The notes beneath the pieces are model-generated. The model was not told the origin of the DNA. It worked only from the letters and a program-made list of their open reading frames with translations, and did not search any database. Shown in pieces: positions 1 to 8,886 of a stretch of 64,000 nucleotides of DNA; the first letter of the stretch is position 1, and the number at the start of each line of letters is the position of its first letter. The stretch is from Streptomyces sp. NBC_01476. GTDB lineage: Bacteria; Actinomycetota; Actinomycetes; Streptomycetales; Streptomycetaceae. A program made the translations under genes and the position numbers. The stretch lies in contig NZ_CP109446.1 in assembly GCF_036227265.1 (NCBI RefSeq), forward strand, positions 3,481,001 to 3,545,000, given 5' to 3'.

Positions 1-2
1 CC

Positions 3-956
3 TTCAAGGGCAGCTTCGGGCACATGCCGCTGGGGGCGTGGGTGGCCAACACCCGTGAGTGCGTCGCCATGCTGCTGCGGCCCGGCAACGCGCCGCCCAA
101 CGATGTCGCTGACCACAAGACGGTCCTGGCCGCCGCGTTGCGGCAGCTCCCGCTGCCGCTGTGGTCGAAACTGCTGATCCGGATCGACGGCGCGGCCTTC
201 AGCCACGAGATCCTCGACCATCTCCAGAGTCTGACCACCAGCCGGCGCCGGGTGCGCTGGGTGACCGGCTGGGCCATCAACGCCACCGACGAGCAGGCCA
301 TCGCGCTGCTGCCCGATAAGGTATGGACGGCCGCACTGCGGCAGGACGGCGAGGTCCACAAGATCAAGGGACCCGACGGCGACATGGTCTCCTACCAGGT
401 CGCCGAGCTGACCGGGATCCGTGACCTGACCGGCTGGCCGACCGGGATGCGGCTGATCGTGCGCCGGGTCAAGCCCTCACGCCGGGACGCGAAGAAGCTG
501 ACCGCCTTCGAGAAACGCACCGGCTGGCGCTACCAGATCACTGCCACGAACATCCCCGCCCACCAGGGGTTGTCCAGCGTGCCGGGCTCCGGGCAGGTGT
601 GGTTCGTCGACGCCCTCTACCGCGATCACGCCGAGGTCGAGGACCGCGTCAAAGCGATCAAACGGGTCGGCCTCGGGCTGCTGCCCTCGAAGTCCTGGCA
701 GTTCAACGCCGCCTGGGTACTGGCCGCCACGATCGCCGCCGACCTCGACGCCTGGACCCGGCTCCTCCTCCCGCACGACGAGCCCGAACTCGCCGCCGCC
801 GAGCCGGAGACGATCCGCATGAAGCTGTACCACCTGCCCGCCCGACTCACCTCCCACGTCCGCAGGCGCACCCTCCACCTGGACCGGACCTGGCCCTGGG
901 CGACAGCCTTCACCACCGCCTGGCAGCGAGCCCATCAGCTTCCGGCCCTCAGCTGA
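3..956 (+). CDS. IS1380-family transposase, C-terminal part (cut by window start)
   Basis: The reading frame is open to the window edge, so the N-terminus is missing; 317 residues are visible. The sequence has the layout of IS1380-type DDE transposases: a segment with LIRIDGAAFSHE that supplies a catalytic Asp, a central beta-rich part ending in GWRYQITATN, then an arginine-rich VEDRVKAIK segment and the late QFNAAWVLAATIAADLDAW helix typical of the family C-terminus. It would cut and join the ends of its own IS. Family is assigned from motif pattern; intactness upstream cannot be judged. No right terminal repeat could be fixed downstream. Confidence 0.8.
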   Translation, partial: FKGSFGHMPLGAWVANTRECVAMLLRPGNAPPNDVADHKTVLAAALRQLPLPLWSKLLIRIDGAAFSHEILDHLQSLTTSRRRVRWVTGWAINATDEQAIALLPDKVWTAALRQDGEVHKIKGPDGDMVSYQVAELTGIRDLTGWPTGMRLIVRRVKPSRRDAKKLTAFEKRTGWRYQITATNIPAHQGLSSVPGSGQVWFVDALYRDHAEVEDRVKAIKRVGLGLLPSKSWQFNAAWVLAATIAADLDAWTRLLLPHDEPELAAAEPETIRMKLYHLPARLTSHVRRRTLHLDRTWPWATAFTTAWQRAHQLPALS

Positions 957-1435
957 CGGCCGGCCACCACCCCGACAAGGACCAGGAAGGAGCAGACCAG
1001 CAGGATTCCGGCCCCGTGGAAGCCGGCGCACCCGCGGCGTCACGCGAAGGCCCCCCGCACCGACCAGCGGGACAAACAGGGCAAGCCGTCGAACCAGCCA
1101 GACCGATCAGGCCACAGACGAATCGAGGGTGGCACATGGTGCGATTCACGAGAAACCTACCAGGATCTGCTCCACGCTAGATCCGATCCGAAATGGCTCC
1201 GCCGCGTCATGCCCCAACACTACAGCCAGCTCTGAATTTGACCGCGTATAGCATCGGGCTGCGTCCCCTCTATGCTTTGGCCGCCGCCGCACGGGGCCGA
1301 AGTCCTTGCCGTCCGATTGTGAAAAATCCCGCAGCCCAGTTCGGGCTAGCGATTTTCTCTGCACTGCAGGAACCTTCCAGCATCCGGCACGGTTCGGTAT
1401 CTAGAATTCTTATGCTCTACGGAAGCACTGTTCAG
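957..1435. other. Intergenic tail between two IS elements
   Basis: About 480 bases without a convincing gene. It should hold the right end of the IS1380-type element and a short stretch of older chromosome. The part from about 1200 to 1435 is less GC-rich than its surroundings. Read on the minus strand and joined across the IS5-type element, its end continues the frame of the KAP gene for about 30 codons to a stop at 1346-1348. Confidence 0.5.
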
Positions 1436-1453
1436 TGAGGTTTTCTCAGCGAA
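1436..1453 (+). repeat. IS left terminal inverted repeat
   Basis: TGAGGTTTTCTCAGCGAA, an exact inverted copy of 2403-2420. It lies 137 bases before the transposase start. Confidence 0.85.
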
Positions 1454-1590
1454 ATGATCTTCGCGAAACGTTGTGAACCGCTCGCCCCTGGACGTATCGG
1501 GCGGACTCATCCTGGTTGTAGGCAGACGTAAAGCCCCTGGTAGGACAGGTCTCACCACAAGATCTCGTCCGAACCACCAGAGGCTTCACG

Positions 1591-2400
1591 TTGGTCACCC
1601 ATGTTGCCACGCTCGATGTCCCACGCCACGTCGTGGACCACCTTTCACGACTGCTGGCCGCCCACCGCCGACGATTGCGCACTCCGCGGGGCTCACGGGC
1701 CCTGGGCCCGTTCCGCCAGGCCGTGCTGGTCCTGCGCTGGTTCCGCGAGCAGGCGTGCGTGCACTGCCTGGCCCGCGACGCCGGCATCTCCCAGGCCACC
1801 GGCTACCGCTACCTCCACGAAGGCATCGACGTCCTCGCCGACCGGGCCCCCGAGTTGCACGACGTCCTCAACCGCTGCCGACGGGAAGGAATGACACACG
1901 TCATCCTCGACGGCACCCTCATCGGATCCGACCGCCTGGCCGGCGTCCGCGAGAACGGCAACGACCTCTGGTTCAGCCAGAAGCACAAGGCGTTCGGCGG
2001 CAACGTGCAGTTCCTGTCCTCCCCGGACGGCACCCCGCTGTGGGTCTCCGACGTCGAGCCCGGCTCCACCCCGGACATCACCGCCGCCCGCATCCACGCC
2101 CTGCCTGCCCTCTACAAGGCCGCCGCCAACGGCCTACCGACACTCGCGGACAAGGGCTACATCGGCGCCGGCATCGGCATCCACGTCCCGGTCCGCCGCC
2201 CCGAGGGCAAGTCCGAAAAAGCCTTCCACGCCGACACCCGCACCACGAACACCCTGATCAGAGACCTGCGCGCTCTCGGCGAACGCGCTGCCGCCGAACT
2301 CAAGGAACGCTGGCGCACGCTCAAGCACGTCTCCCTCAGCCCCAGCCGGATCGGCGATATCGCCCGCGCCGCACTCGTCCTCAACGGAATCTGGAAATGA
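1591..2400 (+). CDS. IS5-family transposase (HTH_Tnp_4 / DDE_Tnp_4)
   Basis: A 269-residue transposase, the usual length for this family. The N-terminus holds a helix-turn-helix segment (ARDAGISQATGYRYLHEG, residues about 55-72). The DDE catalytic part follows: the first Asp in THVILDGT, the second in STPDITAARI, and the Glu in the late AAAELKERWRTL helix. The TTG at 1591 is taken as start because it gives the family's N-terminus (VTHVATLDVPR). An ATG at 1601 is in another frame. The gene fills the IS and looks intact, so the element may still move. Confidence 0.88.
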   Translation: MVTHVATLDVPRHVVDHLSRLLAAHRRRLRTPRGSRALGPFRQAVLVLRWFREQACVHCLARDAGISQATGYRYLHEGIDVLADRAPELHDVLNRCRREGMTHVILDGTLIGSDRLAGVRENGNDLWFSQKHKAFGGNVQFLSSPDGTPLWVSDVEPGSTPDITAARIHALPALYKAAANGLPTLADKGYIGAGIGIHVPVRRPEGKSEKAFHADTRTTNTLIRDLRALGERAAAELKERWRTLKHVSLSPSRIGDIARAALVLNGIWK

Positions 2401-2402
2401 TC

Positions 2403-2420
2403 TTCGCTGAGAAAACCTCA
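2403..2420 (-). repeat. IS right terminal inverted repeat
   Basis: Inverted copy of 1436-1453. It starts two bases after the transposase stop codon. Its outer three bases (2418-2420) are also the stop codon of the KAP gene read on the minus strand. Confidence 0.85.
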
Positions 2421-5400
2421 GTGAGGCGCGGTGCGAAGCAGCTGGTTGAGCGATGGGGCGAAGTTCCGCCGTCCCGTCCATTGGAGGCTGCGTTTGATGA
2501 GTTCGATGGCGAGTTGCGCCTCGGGACTTGGGGCGGTGGTTGCGAACTGGAATGGTGGCTGATGAGGCGGCAGGAGTGGAAGGCGATAGTACAAGGGGAT
2601 GTCGTTCCGGGCGCGGCGGCTTGGGCCGTAGGCATCCATATCGATGAGCTGCCCAAGATCCGCCGAGCTGGCGAGGTACAGCAGGCCCTCACCTGTCTCC
2701 GGTTGAAAAGGCAGGAGTTCAGTGGCAGCGAGTTTCATCGCTCGATGGAGCTGCAGGGTGTCGATAAGCAGGTCCCGTAGTTCCTCCAGAGTCAGGCGCC
2801 GTTCATCGTTCGGGAGCCGCAGGACAAGGTCGAGCATGGCTGTGATCCCGGGCTCCCTCGGGGCGTCACCCCGTGGCGTGGCGCGGCCGGTCTCCAGTTG
2901 CAGGGTCATGGAGAACCCAGGGGTGGCATCGTCCGAAGAGGCAAAGAGGAGCTTTGCAGCCTCACGGCCTGCTCCTCCCTCCTCCGTCCAGTCAGAGAAA
3001 CTGCTCAGCTGCCACGGTGGCGTGCCGAGGAGTTGGATGAGTGTCCCGCGGAGGCCAACCCGGTCGGCGACGCTTCTCAGGATCTTGATGCGGGTCTGAT
3101 CTGTGGCCGTGGAGGTGGCTGCGCCTGGGCCGTTGGTCAGTTGGCGGGGGAGGACCACGGCGCTTCGGATTACGAATGTCAGGGCCTCTCGCTCCGGCTG
3201 GGCGAGATGGTGCGGAGAGTAGTTGAGGAACTGTGAAGGCGCCTCGGTGGTGGGCTCGAAGACACCTGCTGGCGTTGGCGGCTCTTGCGTGTCAAGAGTC
3301 CGGAAGGCCGCGAGGAAAGCCAAGACCGGGAAATCGGAGGAGTCGATTGGGAGCGTGGGTTGCCCGTCAACGTTCTGGGGCAGGCCGGCCAGGGTGGCTT
3401 CGGCCGCTGGGAAATGTTGGCGTACCAGGTCCAGCCAGACCTCGGCGGGTAGGAGCCCCACGAGTTGCTGGTAGCCAGTGCGGGTGAGCGCGCTGATGTA
3501 GGAGGCCCGGTGATTTAAGAATAGGGCGAGAAGGTGCTGTAGGAGGTTCTTATCGGCCTGTATGGCCGCTTTAAGGTGCTGCCGGGCACGCTCGGGCTCG
3601 TGGCGCAAGCACAGCATGTAGGCCAGGAGGCCGGTCTGGCCTCCCGGGGCGATCAGTTGATCTGGTGGCAGGGCGAGCACCCGCTCGACGAACTGTTTCC
3701 CGAGTCGCTGAGTTTCCTCGAAACCGAGCGGCGGCTGACCTTCCTCTGGGTCATGATGCGGAGCTTCGAGCCAGGCGAACACGGCAGCCGCCAGATGGAC
3801 GGGGGCATCGTTCAAGAGGTCCTGCGCTGCCTCAAGGCGAGCGGCTGCGGGTTCGACTGCCGCCAGCAGTCGTCTGATCAGGCCGCCTGCGCGGTACAGC
3901 ACTTCCGCAGTGGCGGCTCCGAGGGAGTCAGCCAGGGCCTGGGGAAGGCGCAAGACAGCGTCGGGCGGGATGTGGAGAGCGCTCTCGACAAGTTTTTCGA
4001 CGACCAGTCCCGGGTGGTGATTGTTCAGCAGGTCTCGTAGCAGGGCGGCGTTGCGTGGTGGGGCCGCCTGGATGACAGCCGTGATCTCGCTGTCGAGGAC
4101 GTCGCCCGAAGGCAGCCCATAGGCGAAGTAGCGGTCGAAGTAGCTGGGCGCGCACACGCGCCGAGCGCGGACCCATTGCTCCTGCTCATCGGCGGCGAAC
4201 CGGCGGTTGCCGTAGACGGCCTGGGTCTGCGGGAAGAGGCGCTTCAGCAGTTCAAGGGCTTCCTGCCGGATGGGTTGGCAGACGTCGTCCAGTTTCTGCC
4301 GAAGATCCGTCTGCTCCTGTTCACCGATCTGACCGCTCACCAGGAGCGGCTTGTTCGCCGCAACAAAGGAATAGAGGCTGGGGAAAAAGAGCTGCAAGGA
4401 TTCCATCAGGACCTGGTCGACCGGGTTAACCTCGCCCATCATGATCGGAAGAGCGAAGTCGATTTTTCCCAGCAGCCGCTTTCCCTGGCGCAGTGACGTC
4501 ACACACGGCCAGACCGTCTCATCCAGCGCATCGTGCAGGCGTATGCGTTCACCTGGGTCCAGCAGAGAGATTCCATGAGAGGAAAGTACCTGTTCCAGCA
4601 GCTCACGCAGCGCCTGGGCCACTGCCGAAGGATCTGTCCTGGGGAGATAAAGCGGCGCATTGATAATCTTCTCCAGGAATTCCTGCCCTGCCCCGACTCC
4701 CCCCGAGCGGTAGCGCGCGCCTAAAGCTTCGGCAACAACATTCTGATCAAAGGCCAGGACAAAGGACAAGTTGGAAAAGTCCGCGGCTAGCTTGACCATA
4801 CGGAACACTGCGGCGATCTGTGCGTTGTCCAAGCGGTCGATATCATCCATGAGCACGACAACCCGGCGCAACGACACGGGGCTACCGGAAGACCCAAAGA
4901 TCTCACCCAACCGGTCGTGGAAGTCTCGCAGAGTCGGCTGCCCGAGCCCCCCGACCGTGCCGAGCAACTCGGAGACCTTTACGATGCTGTTCACACTGCT
5001 CGGCAGCGGAACGCTCCCGACGAAACCTTGCGCGCTACGCGCATGGCGGATCACCGTCTCGCGACGGCGCTCCAGCCGGACCCCGACCGCACTGGCAACC
5101 GAGTGGAGGAACTCGGCATACAGATGGGTCTCGTCTGAGTCGAACCAGGGGTTGAACTCCACCACCGTCACCTGGTCAGCCGGATACTCTCCCAGTCCCG
5201 TCCGGACGAAGTTCAAGACAGTCGTTTTGCCTTCCCCCCACTGCCCGTACAGGCCGACAACGTAACCGTGATCGCTACTCCGCTCGGCAAGTGTCCGCGC
5301 CAGCCGCAGCGCGAACTCACCGCGGCCCAAACGATCCAGGCCCGAGTCCACGAGCGGCGAATCCGAGAGCATCGATGACGCGGGGAAGGACGCGCCCGAC

Positions 5401-5456
5401 GTGCCGGATATTGCCGTCTGCGACAGCGCAGTGTCCGGGCGCCTCCTAAACCACAT
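2418..5456 (-). CDS. KAP-family P-loop NTPase, C-terminus ended by IS
   Basis: A 1012-residue protein. Walker A is in GLYGQWGEGKTTVL (about residues 69-81) and Walker B in VVVLMDDIDRL (about 200-210), with VEFNPWFDSD between them; this set marks KAP P-loop NTPases, some of which act in phage defence or membrane-linked complexes. The remaining 700 residues are helix-rich and unassigned. The ATG at 5456 is chosen over one 31 codons upstream because GGAGG precedes it by 8 bases. A TTA codon (3518-3516) suggests bldA-dependent translation. The TGA stop falls in the IS terminal repeat, so the native C-terminus was probably different. Nucleotide hydrolysis is inferred; the biological role is not known. 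Confidence 0.8.
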   Translation of the reverse strand: MWFRRRPDTALSQTAISGTSGASFPASSMLSDSPLVDSGLDRLGRGEFALRLARTLAERSSDHGYVVGLYGQWGEGKTTVLNFVRTGLGEYPADQVTVVEFNPWFDSDETHLYAEFLHSVASAVGVRLERRRETVIRHARSAQGFVGSVPLPSSVNSIVKVSELLGTVGGLGQPTLRDFHDRLGEIFGSSGSPVSLRRVVVLMDDIDRLDNAQIAAVFRMVKLAADFSNLSFVLAFDQNVVAEALGARYRSGGVGAGQEFLEKIINAPLYLPRTDPSAVAQALRELLEQVLSSHGISLLDPGERIRLHDALDETVWPCVTSLRQGKRLLGKIDFALPIMMGEVNPVDQVLMESLQLFFPSLYSFVAANKPLLVSGQIGEQEQTDLRQKLDDVCQPIRQEALELLKRLFPQTQAVYGNRRFAADEQEQWVRARRVCAPSYFDRYFAYGLPSGDVLDSEITAVIQAAPPRNAALLRDLLNNHHPGLVVEKLVESALHIPPDAVLRLPQALADSLGAATAEVLYRAGGLIRRLLAAVEPAAARLEAAQDLLNDAPVHLAAAVFAWLEAPHHDPEEGQPPLGFEETQRLGKQFVERVLALPPDQLIAPGGQTGLLAYMLCLRHEPERARQHLKAAIQADKNLLQHLLALFLNHRASYISALTRTGYQQLVGLLPAEVWLDLVRQHFPAAEATLAGLPQNVDGQPTLPIDSSDFPVLAFLAAFRTLDTQEPPTPAGVFEPTTEAPSQFLNYSPHHLAQPEREALTFVIRSAVVLPRQLTNGPGAATSTATDQTRIKILRSVADRVGLRGTLIQLLGTPPWQLSSFSDWTEEGGAGREAAKLLFASSDDATPGFSMTLQLETGRATPRGDAPREPGITAMLDLVLRLPNDERRLTLEELRDLLIDTLQLHRAMKLAATELLPFQPETGEGLLYLASSADLGQLIDMDAYGPSRRARNDIPLYYRLPLLPPHQPPFQFATTAPSPEAQLAIELIKRSLQWTGRRNFAPSLNQLLRTAPH

Positions 5457-5704
5457 ACCGGGATCCTCCCACGCCAAGGTGATCCACTGGCCCCATTCAC
5501 AGGAACGCACCCCCGGAGGGCAATGCCTCCGCTTGTGGATACCCGACAAGCCCCCTCAGCCCGGAAACCTCCTGAGCTACGCCGTGTTGGCCTCACCTGT
5601 GCTGCCTCACTGCAGAAATGGCCGCACCTCGGCCGCACAACGCCCTCAGCCGCCTCGACTGGCTCCCCCCGTGAAGCATTGGAAGGTCATCGAGAAGCAG
5701 AAAG

Positions 5705-5731
5705 CCCAGGTCAGCGGGTACCTGACCTGGG
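5705..5731 (-). terminator. Hairpin terminator after tRNA-Thr
   Basis: A perfect 10-bp stem (CCCAGGTCAG and CTGACCTGGG) with a 7-base loop lies 7 bases past the CCA end of tRNA-Thr. Read on the minus strand it is followed by a pyrimidine-rich CTTTCTGCTTC. Confidence 0.7.
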
Positions 5732-5737
5732 GTTTCG

Positions 5738-5814
5738 TGGAGCCGCCTTCGGGATTCGAACCCGAGACCTACGCATTACGAGTGCGTTGCTCTGGCCAAC
5801 TGAGCTAAGGCGGC
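5738..5814 (-). tRNA. tRNA-Thr (anticodon CGT)
   Basis: Read on the minus strand: acceptor stem GCCGCCT paired with AGGCGGC, anticodon loop CTCGTAA (anticodon CGT) on a 5-bp ACGCA/TGCGT stem, T-loop GGTTCGAATCC, discriminator T, and an encoded CCA at 5740-5738. The fold is complete. The accessory KAP/IS segment starts at its 3' side, the usual side for integrative elements. Confidence 0.95.
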
Positions 5815-5855
5815 TTGCTGGGGTGCTGGCACAGCGTGGCAGCAGCAGCGGGGAA

Positions 5856-5861
5856 AGTCTA
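5856..5861 (-). promoter_or_regulatory. Possible -10 box for tRNA-Thr
   Basis: TAGACT on the minus strand, about 40 bases upstream of the mature tRNA 5' end. No good -35 box was seen, so this is weak. Confidence 0.35.
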
Positions 5862-6069
5862 CAGGGTTCCCGGGGGTGGTCGGGACAGCCCCGGGATCAT
5901 GGGGAAGGGCTGGTCAGCGCGGTGAGGTGGGACCGCGGCGGGCGGGAGCAGGGCTCGTCGGCGGGATCATGTCGGGCGGGGGAAGGCCCCCAGTGGGACG
6001 ACACCGCGCGGGGGAAGGGCCGGTCAGCGGGGTCGGGCGGGGGAAGGGCGCGGGGGCCGGGGAAAAGGG

Positions 6070-7656
6070 CTAGCCGCACTTCTTGTCCTTGGCCGGCACC
6101 TTGCCCTGGAGGAGATACGCGTTCACCGCCGTGTCGATGCAGCTGGACCCGCGGGCGTACGCGGTGTGGCCGTCGCCGTCGTAGGTGAGGAGGTGGCCGG
6201 AGGAGAGCTGGGAGGCCAGGGAGACGGCCCAGGCGTACGGCGTCGCGGGGTCGCGGATGGTGCCGACGACCAGGATCGGCGCCGCCCCCTTCGCCTCGAT
6301 CCGCTGCGCGTGGCCGGTGGCCCGCACGGGCCAGTAGCCGCAGGTCAGGGAGGCCCACGCCAGCGACGTACCGAAGTGCGGTGACGCCTTCCTGAAGGCG
6401 GGCAGCGCGCGGGTGACGTCCGCCGGGGAGGACAGGGCCGGCGGCAGGTCGAGGCAGTTGACGGCGGCGTTGGCGTACATCAGGTTGCTGTACTTGCCCG
6501 CCGCGTCCCGTTCGAAGTAGCTGTCGGAGAGCTTCAGCAGCGGATCGCCCGAGCCCTTTTCCGCGCTGGTCAGGGCGTCGCGCAGGGAGGGCCAGTCGGA
6601 CTGGTCGTACATCGCCGAGATGACCCCGATCGTGCCGAGCTCCTCGGTGAGCGGACGGGCCGAGTCCCCGGTGGACAGCGGGTGGGCGTCCAGCGACCTG
6701 AAGAAGGCGTCGAGCCGCTTGCCGGCGTCGGCCACCGAGGTGGTGCCCAGCGGGCAGGCCGCCTGCTTGACGCAGTCCGCCGCGAACGCGTCGAACGCGA
6801 CCTCGAAGCCGCCGGCCTGGGCGCGGCTGCTCTCCAGCGCGTCGACGGAGGGGTCCATCGCGCCGTCCAGGACCAGCCGGCCGACGCGCTGCGGGAAGAG
6901 CCCGGCGTAGGTGGCACCGAGGAAGGTGCCGTACGACTTGCCGACGTAGGTGAGCTTCTGGTCACCGAGCAGATTCCGCAGGACGTCCATGTCGCGGGCC
7001 GAGTCGACGGTCGAGACATGGCCGAGCAGCTTCGCGGAGCGCTTCTCGCAGCCGGCCGCGAAGTTCTTGTCCGCGGTGGTGAGTTTGTTGACCTCGGCGG
7101 TGGTGTCGGGCGTGTTGTCGACCGCGGTGAACGCGTCCATCTGCTTGTCCGTCAGGCACTCGACCGGCGCGCTGCGGGCGACACCGCGCGGGTCGACGGC
7201 GACCATGTCGTACCGGGAGGTCACCTGCGCGGGGTAGCCGAGGGCCGCGTACTGGAGGTAGTCGATCGCCGAGCCGCCGGGTCCGCCGGGGTTGACCAGC
7301 AGGGAGCCGAGCTTCTTGCCGGGGCCGGCCGCCTTCTTCCGGGCGACCGCGAGCTTCAGGTCGTCGGAGGAGTCGGGGTGGTCGTAGTCGAGCGGCACCT
7401 TCATGGTGGTGCAGTCGAAGCCGGGGACGCCGCAGTCGTGCCAGCTCAACTTCTGGCCGTAGTACGGGTCCAGGTCCGCCGGGCTCCGCGTGGGCAGCGG
7501 TTTCAGCGAGGAGGAGGCGGCGGCGGCCGTGGCGGTCGGCACGGGCGACGACGCCGCGGCGTTGTGGCCCGCTCCTCCGGATGAGCATGCGGACAGCAGC
7601 AGTCCGGTCACCGCGAATGCGGTGGCCGGGATGCGGAGCAGGCGCGTGGTGGGCAT
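6070..7656 (-). CDS. Secreted alpha/beta-hydrolase lipoprotein, TAP/Slp-like peptidase
   Basis: A 528-residue protein with a lipoprotein signal (hydrophobic stretch ending LLLSAC, lipobox Cys at about residue 24) and a Ser/Thr/Ala-rich linker. The hydrolase core has LVNPGGPGGS (oxyanion region), the nucleophile elbow GKSYGT, the acid in GTIRDPATPY and the catalytic His in GDGHTAY. The C-terminal part matches TAP-like hydrolases, which in Streptomyces release tripeptides or dipeptides from secreted proteins. It should sit on the outer face of the membrane. It is next to holB and tRNA-Thr, an order that looks core for the genus. Exact substrate is not visible. Confidence 0.85.
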   Translation of the reverse strand: MPTTRLLRIPATAFAVTGLLLSACSSGGAGHNAAASSPVPTATAAAASSSLKPLPTRSPADLDPYYGQKLSWHDCGVPGFDCTTMKVPLDYDHPDSSDDLKLAVARKKAAGPGKKLGSLLVNPGGPGGSAIDYLQYAALGYPAQVTSRYDMVAVDPRGVARSAPVECLTDKQMDAFTAVDNTPDTTAEVNKLTTADKNFAAGCEKRSAKLLGHVSTVDSARDMDVLRNLLGDQKLTYVGKSYGTFLGATYAGLFPQRVGRLVLDGAMDPSVDALESSRAQAGGFEVAFDAFAADCVKQAACPLGTTSVADAGKRLDAFFRSLDAHPLSTGDSARPLTEELGTIGVISAMYDQSDWPSLRDALTSAEKGSGDPLLKLSDSYFERDAAGKYSNLMYANAAVNCLDLPPALSSPADVTRALPAFRKASPHFGTSLAWASLTCGYWPVRATGHAQRIEAKGAAPILVVGTIRDPATPYAWAVSLASQLSSGHLLTYDGDGHTAYARGSSCIDTAVNAYLLQGKVPAKDKKCG

Positions 7657-7743
7657 CGGCGGCTCGGTCCTCCCGTCGGGTGACAGCGAGCGTATCGGCC
7701 GTGCCAGCCCGGCGGACGCGCGACCTGTCGCCTTTTGAGTGAT

Positions 7744-8886
7744 TTACGCGGGAGGCCCGGACGTCGCCGCGTGCGGGGGCGCGGGTGGGTGGGTCGCCCC
7801 GGGGGCTGGGGACCGGGCCGCTCCGGGGGTTGGGGTCCGGATTGCTCCGGGGGCCGGGGACCGTGTTGCCCCGGGGGCCGGGTTCCGCACCGGCCCGGAC
7901 GCAGGGGACCGGGTCGCCGTAGCGGCCGGGGTCCGCGCTGCCCTGGGGGCCGCCGTCCGCGCCGGCCCGTCCAGCTTCTCGGTCAGATACGCCGCCACCA
8001 GCCCCATCAGCTCCCCCCGCTTGGCCACGCCGTCCAGCAGCCGCACCGCGTCCCCGCTGGGGTGGAGTTCCTGCCGCAGCCGCCGCGCCGACGCCCGCGG
8101 CGCGCTCTCCCCGCTGGCCGCGGCCAGCAGCAGCGACGGGTGGGGGCCGGTGGTCGGGGCGAACGGCGGGTACGTGCCGGAAACGCCGGCTCCCGCGCGG
8201 TAGCGGTCCGGGTTGGCCAGCGCCTCCCGTACCGCGCAGGGCGCCTGCGGGCCGATCCCGAGCACGCCGCGGGCGCTCACGGCGGTCAGCGACCGGTAGC
8301 GGCGGGCCACCTCGGAGAGCACGGTGGCCGAGTCGCGGTCGCAGCTGTCCGGCATGACCAGCAGGAACGGGTCCGCCCGGCCCTGCCGCACGGCCTTCGC
8401 GAAACCGGCGAAGAGATCACCGTCGGCGCTGCCGTCCCCGTGCACCAGCACCACCGGGAAGGCGATGCCGGCCGCGCGCTGCCCGTCGTACCGCGGCGGC
8501 AGCCACACCCGGGTGCCGTCCCGCAGCATCTGCAGCGTGCCGCCGGCCGGGTGGGAGAGGGTACGGACCTCGGGCGGCGGGGGCGCGGGCGCCGGGGTAC
8601 GGGGCGGCGGCGACGGTACGGGGACGGCGGTCGGCGAGAACGCGACCGGCGCGGGTGACGCGGTCGACGCGGGTGCCCCGCCGGAGGCGGTCAGCAGGGG
8701 TACGGTCAGGCCCACCGCCACCAGCGCGGCGGCCCCGGCTGCCGCGGCCCGCAGCGCCGTACCCCGCTGGTCGACGGGCAACTCGTACGCCAGGCCGAGC
8801 CGTTCCGCGTGCCAGTGGCGTACCGCGCGCAGGGTGAGCAGCGCGGTAGCGGCGACGGCCGCCAGCAGGAACAGCAACGTGAGCAC
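7744..8886 (-). CDS. Membrane-anchored esterase-like alpha/beta hydrolase
   Basis: A 380-residue protein. The GTG at 8886 is chosen because GAGAGGG precedes it by 7 bases and the N-terminus then starts with a membrane helix (VLTLLFLLAAVAATALLTL); a second helix follows near residue 60. A proline-rich linker leads to an esterase-D-like domain with FPVVLVHGDG and LLVMPDS. A clear GxSxG elbow is absent: the expected place reads VLGIGPQAPCA, so activity is uncertain. The last 60 residues are an imperfect 8-residue repeat of the type TRSPAPGA. Confidence 0.65.
   Translation of the reverse strand: MLTLLFLLAAVAATALLTLRAVRHWHAERLGLAYELPVDQRGTALRAAAAGAAALVAVGLTVPLLTASGGAPASTASPAPVAFSPTAVPVPSPPPRTPAPAPPPPEVRTLSHPAGGTLQMLRDGTRVWLPPRYDGQRAAGIAFPVVLVHGDGSADGDLFAGFAKAVRQGRADPFLLVMPDSCDRDSATVLSEVARRYRSLTAVSARGVLGIGPQAPCAVREALANPDRYRAGAGVSGTYPPFAPTTGPHPSLLLAAASGESAPRASARRLRQELHPSGDAVRLLDGVAKRGELMGLVAAYLTEKLDGPARTAAPRAARTPAATATRSPASGPVRNPAPGATRSPAPGAIRTPTPGAARSPAPGATHPPAPPHAATSGPPA
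7780..7945 (-). repeat. 24-bp tandem repeat in the esterase C-terminus
   Basis: About six imperfect copies of a 24-bp unit encode an 8-residue repeat (R-S/T-P-A-P-G-A-x). It is in frame with the gene, so copy number could change without a frameshift. Confidence 0.75.

Larger units (their letters stand above)
1436..2420 (+). mobile_element. IS5-family insertion sequence, complete
   Basis: An element of about 985 bp is bounded by an 18-bp perfect inverted repeat (TGAGGTTTTCTCAGCGAA at 1436-1453 and its complement at 2403-2420). It contains one transposase gene. One further base outside the repeat is a near match (TCAG against TCAC). No matching target duplication is visible: the left flank ends in CAG and the right flank starts with GTG. 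The right end overlaps the last codon of the KAP gene on the opposite strand. Confidence 0.85.

Noticed and set aside
1430-2425. Target site duplication around the IS5-type element
   Set aside because: The apparent GTGAGG on both sides is partly the terminal repeat itself. Outside the repeat, CAG and GTG do not match.
5457-5700. Integrase remnant next to tRNA-Thr
   Set aside because: A minus-strand frame has a Cys/His-containing stretch, but no tyrosine or serine recombinase motif could be recognised.
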